Source: a virus. Taken from it: a DNA stretch of 21,484 nucleotides. Both the position numbers and the translations under genes were made by a program. Positions 16,243-21,484 of the stretch are shown here, one piece after another; within the stretch, counting starts at the first letter, position 1, and each line of letters opens with the position of its first letter. The notes under the pieces are model-generated. The model saw only the letters and a program-made list of their open reading frames with translations, searched no databases and was not told the DNA's origin. Where the stretch lies: the IMG/VR virus record IMGVR_UViG_3300048447_000249, positions 1 to 21,484 of that record, one strand, 5' to 3'.

Positions 16243-16998
16243 ATGAGTTATTTATCACAAGAAGAAAAACAACAACTACAATTTGACTGGAGATACAAAG
16301 GAGTATCTATTTTAAATCTACTAACCGAGAGTGAAGTAGATTCATATGCTGAGGAGTTAGAACGAATCAGAATTCAACGACAAACTAATGATACTGAAAA
16401 ACAATGGGGAGAATATGACCCATTTATGCATCCACATAAACAATCTTCTAAGTTATATGAATTGATGAAACATCCTAAAATTATAGAAGCTTGTGAATTT
16501 GTAATGGAATCTAAAATATTTGCAGTACAATCTTGGGCATACTTTAAACCACCAGGTCAATTAGGAAGAGACCAACATCAAAATATATTTTATACACAAT
16601 GTAATACAAATGAAATTGTAAACATTTCTCTTGCTTTTGATAACCACGACCCCAATAATGGTTCTGTTTGGTATTTAGAAGGTTCACATAAGTTAGGTAG
16701 ATTACCAATAGAAATAGATGAAGAAAGAGCTGGTTCCAATCCAAAGAATTGGAGGAATGAGAGAGGTAAACCATGTATATTACCCAATGACCATAACTTT
16801 ACACATATAGATGGATATCTTAGAAAAGGACAGGTTGCATTATTACATTCAAATGTAGTACATGGTTCAGAACCAAATACTTCAAAACGATTCAGAAGAG
16901 CGTTTTTAACTGGTTATATCAAAGAAGGTGCAAACTTTGCATCAGGTAACCATATGAAAAGAGAACCAATCGATGTGGGTTCTGCTAAAATTTCTTAA
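16243..16998 (+). CDS. PhyH-family Fe(II)/2-oxoglutarate dioxygenase-like protein, altered metal motif
   Basis: The 251-residue product matches phytanoyl-CoA dioxygenase-like proteins, which are common in marine phages: a GVSILNLLTESEVDSYAEEL start, a GQLGRDQHQNIFYTQ segment, NISLAFDNHDPNNGSVWYLE with GSH, and LLHSNVVHGSEPNTSKRFRR. In active enzymes the metal is held by H-x-D plus a distal His. Here the proximal motif is H112-Q-N114, so the usual Asp is Asn, while the distal H207 and the Arg that binds 2-oxoglutarate (R216, R218 or R219) are present. Activity is therefore uncertain. Substrates of phage PhyH proteins are mostly unknown; hydroxylation of a protein, sugar or nucleotide is possible. 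It follows the tail module and has no clear promoter, so is likely expressed late. Confidence 0.85.
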   Translation: MSYLSQEEKQQLQFDWRYKGVSILNLLTESEVDSYAEELERIRIQRQTNDTEKQWGEYDPFMHPHKQSSKLYELMKHPKIIEACEFVMESKIFAVQSWAYFKPPGQLGRDQHQNIFYTQCNTNEIVNISLAFDNHDPNNGSVWYLEGSHKLGRLPIEIDEERAGSNPKNWRNERGKPCILPNDHNFTHIDGYLRKGQVALLHSNVVHGSEPNTSKRFRRAFLTGYIKEGANFASGNHMKREPIDVGSAKIS

Positions 16999-17013
16999 AA
17001 AAAAGTGTTAAAA
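16996..17013 (+). repeat. Upstream promoter element, copy 1
   Basis: TAAAAAAAAGTGTTAAAA, 18 nt, is identical to 17424-17441. It begins within the stop codon region of the PhyH gene and ends just before the promoter at 17017. The A tract before a promoter resembles an UP-type element, though it could also bind a regulator. Confidence 0.55.
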
Positions 17014-17016
17014 AAT

Positions 17017-17047
17017 TAGGTTTTCTCGTTTATTTTTCGTATATTTA
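17017..17047 (+). promoter_or_regulatory. Bacteroidota-type promoter, early/middle gene
   Basis: TAG (17017-17019) in place of TTG, a 20-nt spacer ending in TTTTTCG, then TATATTTA (17040-17047). It differs from the TTG/TAnnTTTG consensus by one base in each half. It lies 37 nt before the ATG at 17085. It shares the spacer end and the upstream A-tract repeat with the promoter at 17445. Confidence 0.7.
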
Positions 17048-17084
17048 CTATGTAAATAATTAATAACACTTAAAAGTTAAACGA

Positions 17085-17426
17085 ATGAATTACTTAGTAA
17101 ACCCTTCCAATATCGTATCAAGAGCCCTTGGTATTGATTCTTTCAAACAAATGATTAATGATGAACAAATTCAATTCTCTGAATTAGTTGATATTTCAGT
17201 GCAGATAGCTGAAGAATGGACTAACGATTGGGATGAAGACCAAGGATTTGGTTCTTCAGATGGAACTTATCTTCTAAAAGATTTTATAGATACAGTTATT
17301 AGTAACTTTACTAATAGTGTTTATAATCAAAGTGGATATCAAACAATATTCAACCCAACTTTATCAGTAACATACAAGTATTCTGAACCAGAATTGGTAT
17401 CATTTGAAGATGACGGCCAATTTTAA
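17085..17426 (+). CDS. Small acidic protein, unknown
   Basis: The 113-residue product is acidic and rich in aromatic and Asp/Glu residues (SVQIAEEWTNDWDEDQGFGS). It has predicted helices in the first 60 residues and beta-like segments near the end (LSVTYKYSEPELVSFEDD). There is no signal peptide, zinc motif or catalytic signature. It is the first gene of the right-hand block, is the only gene behind its own host-like promoter, and a second promoter follows its stop, so it is probably made early. Small acidic early phage proteins often bind host proteins or mimic DNA, but nothing here shows that directly. Confidence 0.7.
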   Translation: MNYLVNPSNIVSRALGIDSFKQMINDEQIQFSELVDISVQIAEEWTNDWDEDQGFGSSDGTYLLKDFIDTVISNFTNSVYNQSGYQTIFNPTLSVTYKYSEPELVSFEDDGQF

Positions 17427-17441
17427 AAAAAAGTGTTAAAA
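17424..17441 (+). repeat. Upstream promoter element, copy 2
   Basis: This is an exact 18-nt copy of 16996-17013. It again overlaps the stop codon of the upstream gene and lies directly before a TTG promoter element. Placement at both promoters at nearly the same distance suggests a shared function. Confidence 0.55.
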
Positions 17442-17444
17442 TAT

Positions 17445-17475
17445 TTGGTCAATTCAAATATTTTTCGTATATTAG
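17445..17475 (+). promoter_or_regulatory. Bacteroidota-type promoter, early/middle operon
   Basis: TTG (17445-17447), a 20-nt spacer, then TATATTAG (17468-17475). The transcript would start near 17480, leaving a leader of about 40 nt before the ATG at 17520. It probably drives the four genes up to 18573. Confidence 0.8.
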
Positions 17476-17519
17476 TACTGTAATTGAGTGGGAGTTTAAC
17501 CACGATTAAAACCTTAAAA

Positions 17520-17819
17520 ATGATAAAAGAAACACACATCGGATTAGTAAGAATGAATGAGAGTAAAACTGAGTTATACGGAGTTCAGTATATGTTATCT
17601 AAGTGGGAAAGAAACTTGGGTGATACTTTAAATATTGATGGAACTAAGTGGTTAGTTGGTATGATTGGTGATACTAAAAATGATGTAATTTCTGCTCTTA
17701 ATACAATAATCAAGAAACAAAATTCTATAATCAATAAGAAAAAATATCAAGAAAAAAAGAAAACAGATATGATATTTAATAATATTCTTAACGATATAAT
17801 GAAAGAAATAAACCTTTAA
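17520..17819 (+). CDS. Small basic protein, unknown
   Basis: The ATG at 17520 gives 99 residues. A TTG start at 17484 would lie almost at the transcription start of the promoter at 17445-17475, so the ATG is preferred. The N-terminal half looks like a small beta-rich domain (ETHIGLVRMNESKTELYGVQ, then GTKWLVGMIGDTKNDV). The C-terminal 45 residues are a Lys/Asn/Ile-rich helix. No known motif is seen. The next gene starts three bases after its stop, so they form an operon. Function unknown. Confidence 0.7.
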   Translation: MIKETHIGLVRMNESKTELYGVQYMLSKWERNLGDTLNIDGTKWLVGMIGDTKNDVISALNTIIKKQNSIINKKKYQEKKKTDMIFNNILNDIMKEINL

Positions 17820-17822
17820 AAT

Positions 17823-18146
17823 ATGAAAATACCTAAAATAACAAAACCTTGGAGTAAAGAAATGTATGAGTACAATGATTATGTTGCTAACTTCATGAAG
17901 ATAGAAATTGAAACCCAAATAAACAAAGCTGAACAGAATGATGATTTTGAAACCTTAAATGAACTAATGGTTCTTTGTGGTGGTATCAAATATGGTGATG
18001 GATATACCCTTGGTGAATTATGGGAAGATTGTTTAAATGAATTACATAACGTTCAAAACTATTGGTTGAATGAAGAGTATCCTTACTATGTTAAAAAAGG
18101 ATTAGTTCCACCTGTAACTCTTAATTTTATTGGTTATGACAAATAG
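17823..18146 (+). CDS. Small acidic protein, unknown
   Basis: The 107-residue product is acidic and mostly helical, with a central helix pair (MKIEIETQINKAEQNDDFET, then LNELMVLCGGIKYGDGYT) and a Tyr/Trp-rich C-terminal part (NYWLNEEYPYYVKKG). There is no signal peptide or metal motif. It lies three bases behind the preceding gene and overlaps the SWIM-domain gene by 11 nt, so translation is likely coupled. I do not recognise the family. Confidence 0.7.
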   Translation: MKIPKITKPWSKEMYEYNDYVANFMKIEIETQINKAEQNDDFETLNELMVLCGGIKYGDGYTLGELWEDCLNELHNVQNYWLNEEYPYYVKKGLVPPVTLNFIGYDK

Positions 18147-18327
18147 TTGGTATTATAGAGAAATGGGTTCTCGAAATAAAAAGACAGGTAAGTTATCTTA
18201 CTACCAAGTAAGGGTAACCGATTACAAGATTGATGATTGTGAATGTCCAGCAAGACAATTTCGTTCTTATTCACCTTGTAAACATATGAAAAGATTAAAA
18301 GAAAAGTTAAACCATTTAAGTATATAA
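18136..18327 (+). CDS. SWIM zinc-finger miniprotein
   Basis: The 63-residue product from the ATG at 18136 has a SWIM zinc finger, CxC-x(n)-CxH: C35-E-C37, ten residues, C48-K-H50 in CECPARQFRSYSPCKHMKRL. SWIM domains bind DNA or proteins and normally sit inside larger proteins (transposases, SNF2 helicases, recombination mediators). Here the domain makes up almost the whole protein, with a short N-terminal beta segment (SYYQVRVTDYKI). Many Lys/Arg residues flank it, which fits nucleic-acid binding. A TTG six bases upstream could also start translation. Its place upstream of a DNA polymerase suggests a role in replication or recombination, as an inference. Confidence 0.75.
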   Translation: MTNSWYYREMGSRNKKTGKLSYYQVRVTDYKIDDCECPARQFRSYSPCKHMKRLKEKLNHLSI

Positions 18328-18330
18328 ATT

Positions 18331-18573
18331 ATGAAAGAAACAAGAAAAAGATATGTAGTAACAGTTGATATGTATGTTTATGGAGAGGATGATTACATGG
18401 CTCGTAAAAATGTACATGAGATGTTAGATAAGATTGATGAAGAGTATCCAAATGCTAGACCAGAAATCACAGAAATGGGAATACAGCCATTTGCTTCATT
18501 TGATTACATGAAATTGGATGATTGGAGTAAACCAATCCCTAAAGAAAAAAAGGATGAACCTTTACCTTTTTAA
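18331..18573 (+). CDS. Small alpha/beta protein, unknown
   Basis: The 80-residue product starts three bases after the SWIM gene. It shows a beta strand (KRYVVTVDMYVYGEDDYMAR), a helix (KNVHEMLDKIDEEYPN), then a second strand (ITEMGIQPFASFDY) and a Pro/Lys-rich tail. This strand-helix-strand order resembles small ferredoxin-like domains, but no binding residue can be named. It is last in its operon, since a new promoter follows the stop. Function unknown. Confidence 0.7.
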   Translation: MKETRKRYVVTVDMYVYGEDDYMARKNVHEMLDKIDEEYPNARPEITEMGIQPFASFDYMKLDDWSKPIPKEKKDEPLPF

Positions 18574-18581
18574 AAAATAAT

Positions 18582-18612
18582 TTGGTAAATTCAAAAATAA
18601 TTCGTATATTTG
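18582..18612 (+). promoter_or_regulatory. Bacteroidota-type promoter before the polymerase operon
   Basis: TTG (18582-18584), a 20-nt spacer, then TATATTTG (18605-18612). This is a perfect match to TTG-N20-TAnnTTTG and the clearest host indicator in the window. It sits only 7 nt before the ATG at 18620, so the transcript is nearly leaderless. It should drive the two miniproteins, the polymerase and the glycosyltransferase-like genes. Confidence 0.88.
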
Positions 18613-18619
18613 TAATATT

Positions 18620-18757
18620 ATGAAAAAAACAGATTTAACACAACAAGATGGTATGTATTATATAGGACACTTAATCGATATCGATGGTAGTGGTTATGTA
18701 GATGAAGAAACTGCAGAACTAATCCTATTAGAATATAATAATGGAGTTACAGAATGA
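18620..18757 (+). CDS. 45-residue miniprotein, unknown
   Basis: ATG at 18620 gives 45 residues ending at TGA 18755-18757, which overlaps the next ATG. The sequence is acidic, with IDIDGSGYVDEETAELILLE. The DIDGSGYVD part resembles an EF-hand calcium loop, but the final Glu of the 12-residue loop is Thr and there is a single loop, so calcium binding is not claimed. Support for it being real: a perfect promoter immediately before it, no gap, and ATGA coupling to the next gene. The leader is only a few bases, so translation may start on a nearly leaderless transcript. Confidence 0.6.
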   Translation: MKKTDLTQQDGMYYIGHLIDIDGSGYVDEETAELILLEYNNGVTE

Positions 18758-18846
18758 AAAAGATATTAAAAGAAATGTACCTTGGTATTAAGATATCAAC
18801 AGAAATGTATCTTAGTGGTAAAGCGGGTATGTGGGGTAAATGGTAA
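18754..18846 (+). CDS. 30-residue miniprotein, possible leader peptide
   Basis: ATG at 18754 overlaps the preceding stop (ATGA), and the frame ends at TAA 18844-18846, overlapping the polymerase start at 18840. The product is 30 residues, basic, with Met/Tyr/Trp residues (MKKILKEMYLGIKI, ending MWGKW). It fits exactly between two genes and overlaps both, so it may serve mainly to pass ribosomes on to the polymerase start. A functional peptide is also possible. Nothing in the sequence indicates a function. Confidence 0.5.
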   Translation: MKKILKEMYLGIKISTEMYLSGKAGMWGKW

Positions 18847-20096
18847 TAGTAGAAACTAATAAAGAGAAAGACCAGTTTCTTGAATATTGGAATAACGAAC
18901 AATCAACGATTATTCCTATTTGGGAAGATTTGGAAAGACATCCTATGAATAATAGGTTGTCATTTTTGTATGTCCAATTCCGAAATCTTGATTTTATACT
19001 TCCATTCAACCATAATGATTGTGAAAAGTTAGAAATAGATTTATCAACCTCGAATCAACCAAAATGGATTTGGAACAAAAAAGGTTTCTTACAAACCGAT
19101 ATTAAGGTAAATAATCTAAAAGATGTGCAAACTTCTTTATTCTTTGAAAACTTTAAGATATACCCCTTCGGTGATAAATTAGAGGTTCTAACGAGTTTTT
19201 ATATCCGAATGGGTATAAGAGATGATTTAGGTAAAAGTATCTCTATAATGAAGTGGGGTGAGGTACTACGAGGTATTGTTGATGAGTGGGATATAAAACA
19301 TACAAACAATTGGGTGGATGAAACGATGATTCCTATCCTTTCAGATATCGAGAGAAAAGGGATTCAAGTCGATAGGGAAAAATTTTTTGATAGATGGCCA
19401 ACTCACCAAAAGTCATTACTTTTAGAGAATACATTCACCGAGTACAATCCATACACGATTACATCAAGACCTTCCAATAGACATTTAGGTATCAATTATG
19501 GTGCTCTTAATAAAAAAGATGGTAGTAGGGATGTATTCGTTCCAAGAAAAGGAAAACTCTTCTTACAATTCGATTACGATGCTTATCATGTCCGAATTAT
19601 TGGTAAGTTAATTAAATACAAACTTCCAAGTGGTTCGGTTCACCAATGGTTGGCAGACCAATATGGTTGTGATTATGGGGAATCCAAAGGAAGAACGTTT
19701 AGAATCTTATATGGGGGAGTATCCGATGAAGATAGAAATATACCATTCTTTGATAAAGTAGATAAGTTTATTAGAAAGATGCAAGAAGAGGCGGTGAAAA
19801 ATGGTTACTTACAAACTCCAAAAGGAAGAAAGATTCCATTGGGGTGGATTGAAAAACCTAACGCACAAAAGTTCTTCAACTATATTCTCCAAGCGACGGA
19901 AACTGAGTTTAATATTGAGGTACTGAGTAAACTTAAGAAGTTACAACTTCCTCTTCCTATATTATACACTTATGATTCATTCTTATTTGAATTCGATGAT
20001 TCTGAGGTAGAAGAAATTAAATTGGTTAAATCCGTTCTCGAAAGTTATGGATTTCCTGTCAAAGCAGATTGGGGTAGTGATTATGGAAAAGTTTAA
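18840..20096 (+). CDS. Compact family A DNA polymerase, divergent active site
   Basis: The 418-residue product has the polymerase motifs of family A in order. Motif A is FLQFDYDAYHVRIIGKL (D245, matching Pol I Asp705). Motif B is SKGRTFRILYGG (K283, F287, Y291, matching Lys758, Phe762, Tyr766). Motif C is ILYTYDSFLFEF (D379, matching Asp882). SRPSNRHLGINYGA, GYLQTPKGRKIPLG and FNYILQATETEF lie where expected. Differences: His250 takes the place of the Glu710 steric gate, and motif C is Y-D-S rather than H-D-E. Klenow fragment has about 605 residues and T7 polymerase 704, so this is very short. The first 160 residues may be a degenerate 3'-5' exonuclease domain (D30-L-E32 could be a DxE remnant; later exo motifs are not clear). 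It probably replicates the phage genome. The start overlaps the preceding miniprotein. Confidence 0.88.
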   Translation: MVIVETNKEKDQFLEYWNNEQSTIIPIWEDLERHPMNNRLSFLYVQFRNLDFILPFNHNDCEKLEIDLSTSNQPKWIWNKKGFLQTDIKVNNLKDVQTSLFFENFKIYPFGDKLEVLTSFYIRMGIRDDLGKSISIMKWGEVLRGIVDEWDIKHTNNWVDETMIPILSDIERKGIQVDREKFFDRWPTHQKSLLLENTFTEYNPYTITSRPSNRHLGINYGALNKKDGSRDVFVPRKGKLFLQFDYDAYHVRIIGKLIKYKLPSGSVHQWLADQYGCDYGESKGRTFRILYGGVSDEDRNIPFFDKVDKFIRKMQEEAVKNGYLQTPKGRKIPLGWIEKPNAQKFFNYILQATETEFNIEVLSKLKKLQLPLPILYTYDSFLFEFDDSEVEEIKLVKSVLESYGFPVKADWGSDYGKV

Positions 20097-21393
20097 AATT
20101 TATGTACATCATTATTATACCTATGAATTATTTTGGTTATTTTTTCATGGGTTAGAGATTGAGCCAGATAATGTTCCAACTTGGTTTAGAAACTATAATA
20201 GATGGAATAAAAATATAAAAGTAAAAGAAAGTGTTATTCTAAATGGAATCTATAAAAATAATAAAATTGAAATAGAATTTTGTAATGAAAAAAATTGGGA
20301 TAAAACTGATGGATTTCATTTATTTGATTATAGTATAAAATTATTAGAGGATGGTTTGGTTTCCGATAGAGGATTCAATTCTAATTTAATGGTAGAAACT
20401 AACAATAAAAATTTAGATTTTCTTAATTCTAAAGCTAAAGTATTAAATAATAAGATTCATTACCATTATATTGATTGGGAAGGACATGACCCATATATCA
20501 TGGAAGGGTGGTATAAAAGGATGAGTTCTAAAATACAATTTTTTGTGGATGAAGAAACTACATCTGTAAAAGAAAAAGTACCCAATCATCACTTTGTATT
20601 TACAAATCTAATATGGTCATTTATCTATCCAAATACATTGGGTGTTAGAGATTATTATTTTTTTGGGGATTACCTAAAATATAAAAACGACTACAAATAT
20701 AAAATTAATGTTCCAATTAGAAGGATGTATGGGGATAAAGAAGCAATGGCAAATATTGTTTTAAAATTAAACAATCCAACTATTTCGGTTACTCAATCAT
20801 CATTTGGAGATGAAAACCAAATAACACCTGATACTCATAAACCAACACCATATAGAAAAGAGTTAATTTCAAAAATACCAAAAGAAAACTTTATACAAAA
20901 AAGAGGATATGGTATTCATGATTGGGGTGGTGAGTGGAACTCAAACAATATGAATGAAAATATGTGGAAAATGTTTGGGATATCAGAAGTATGTATTTTA
21001 TTTGAACATTCTCCTACACGAGATAGAATATTAACATCTCGTTTTTCAGCAGTTGGAAACAATTTCATAACAGAAAAATCTATTTCACATATACTAGTTG
21101 GTAAGCCATTTATTCCATTTTATAAAGAAACTATTGATTTTTATAATAAATGGTTAACAATGTATGGAAAGGAAGTAATAGAATTTCCATTAGAATATGA
21201 TTGTATTTTAGATAAAATGGATTACATCGATAACTTAACACAGGATGAACACAAATGGAATGAATTTGTTGAAAAACTAAAAATATATGTAAATAACCTA
21301 AGAACACAATTGATTGAGTTAATTCATGAAAATAATTCTTATTTGGATTATGTTATATCCGATGAATCTAGTAAACCGTTATCCATATTATGA
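20083..21393 (+). CDS. Glycosyltransferase-like protein, first of tandem paralogs
   Basis: ATG at 20083 gives 436 residues and overlaps the polymerase stop by 14 nt. The N-terminus KFKIYVHHYYTYELFWLFFH recurs in the next gene. Near the C-terminus, FITEKSISHILVGKPFIPFY (E331-K332, G340-K341-P342) followed by a Tyr-Asp in EFPLEYD matches a motif of phage and bacterial glycosyltransferases related to the fucosyltransferase type (TEK...GxPFIP). A C-terminal helical region (about 385-430) ends the protein. There is no signal peptide. It may add sugars to a virion protein or to host glycans, or modify phage DNA given the polymerase next to it. Donor and acceptor are unknown and the family call rests on one motif. 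Confidence 0.6.
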   Translation: MEKFKIYVHHYYTYELFWLFFHGLEIEPDNVPTWFRNYNRWNKNIKVKESVILNGIYKNNKIEIEFCNEKNWDKTDGFHLFDYSIKLLEDGLVSDRGFNSNLMVETNNKNLDFLNSKAKVLNNKIHYHYIDWEGHDPYIMEGWYKRMSSKIQFFVDEETTSVKEKVPNHHFVFTNLIWSFIYPNTLGVRDYYFFGDYLKYKNDYKYKINVPIRRMYGDKEAMANIVLKLNNPTISVTQSSFGDENQITPDTHKPTPYRKELISKIPKENFIQKRGYGIHDWGGEWNSNNMNENMWKMFGISEVCILFEHSPTRDRILTSRFSAVGNNFITEKSISHILVGKPFIPFYKETIDFYNKWLTMYGKEVIEFPLEYDCILDKMDYIDNLTQDEHKWNEFVEKLKIYVNNLRTQLIELIHENNSYLDYVISDESSKPLSIL

Positions 21394-21484
21394 AAAAATT
21401 CTATGTACATCACAACTACTCTAATGATTTAGTTTGGTATTTTTTTCATGGCACTGATTTAAAAGAATCCGATATCCCTTCTTA
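21390..21484 (+). CDS. Paralog of preceding gene, N-terminal fragment (runs off window)
   Basis: ATG at 21390 overlaps the preceding stop (ATGA), and 31 codons are visible. MKKFYVHHNYSNDLVWYFFH aligns with the start of the upstream gene, sharing KF, YVHH, Y, W, FFHG and the later P. It is therefore a second member of the same family, encoded directly downstream and translationally coupled. Whether it is full-length cannot be seen. Confidence 0.75.
   Translation, partial: MKKFYVHHNYSNDLVWYFFHGTDLKESDIPS

Noticed and set aside
17003-17070. Inverted repeat AAGTGTTA (17003-17010) / TAACACTT (17063-17070) flanking the promoter at 17017
   Set aside because: Only 8 bp, and the second promoter with the same upstream element lacks the downstream arm, so it may be chance.
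17484-17519. TTG start giving a 12-residue longer version of the gene at 17520
   Set aside because: It lies only 9 nt past the -7 box at 17468-17475, at about the transcription start itself, and an ATG with a normal leader follows.
18680-18715. EF-hand calcium-binding loop DIDGSGYVDEET in the 45-residue miniprotein
   Set aside because: Position 12 is Thr rather than Glu/Asp and EF-hands normally come in pairs, so a functional call is not supported.
20047-20082. Upstream start for the glycosyltransferase-like gene, 12 codons earlier
   Set aside because: The downstream paralog begins MKKFYVHH, which aligns with MEKFKIYVHH from the ATG at 20083, so the later start is preferred.

Overview
This AT-rich window is a piece of a contractile-tailed (myovirus) phage genome, and every gene lies on the + strand. 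The best evidence for the host is in the right half. Three intergenic gaps carry a promoter built as TTG (once TAG), exactly 20 nt, then TATATTTG/TATATTAG/TATATTTA. This matches the promoter consensus of Bacteroidota (TTG-N19-21-TAnnTTTG), so a Bacteroidota host, probably a flavobacterium, is inferred. The gene content (PhyH dioxygenase, glycosyltransferases, Hint-domain structural protein) resembles marine T4-like and related phages.

Layout. (1) Positions 1-2925 are a host-interaction block: the C-terminal end of a repeat-bearing tail fibre, a GT-B glycosyltransferase, and a fibre-like protein that carries an inserted Hint (intein-like) domain and ends in a fibronectin type III domain. (2) Positions 3005-16210 are the tail module: a small coiled-coil protein, sheath, tube, a tail assembly chaperone that appears to continue into a second frame, a small unknown, a 1079-aa tape measure protein, a tube-initiator/baseplate protein, a LysM-type baseplate protein, a baseplate hub protein and a small unknown. 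This order (sheath, tube, chaperone with frameshift, tape measure, U-like, LysM X-like, D-like hub) follows the P2/PBSX contractile-tail order, although the individual proteins look T4-like. (3) Positions 16243-16998 encode a PhyH-type dioxygenase with an altered metal-binding motif. (4) Positions 17016-18846 hold several very small genes behind Bacteroidota-type promoters, one of them a SWIM zinc-finger protein. (5) Positions 18840-20096 encode an unusually compact family A DNA polymerase with non-standard motif A and C residues. (6) Positions 20083-21484 begin a tandem family of paralogous glycosyltransferase-like genes that runs off the window.

Regulation. Two promoter classes separate the modules. 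Structural genes are preceded by an exact 10-mer TATATTTATA (five copies, 25-42 nt before the start codon, no TTG at the expected upstream distance), read here as a late promoter. Genes right of 17000 use the full two-part host-like promoter and are probably early or middle. Two strong intrinsic terminators each sit directly before a late motif, after the tube gene and after the chaperone. Within the right-hand block many genes overlap by ATGA or similar, which suggests translational coupling.

No tRNA, CRISPR array, IS element or attachment site was seen. No gap between genes exceeds about 100 nt.
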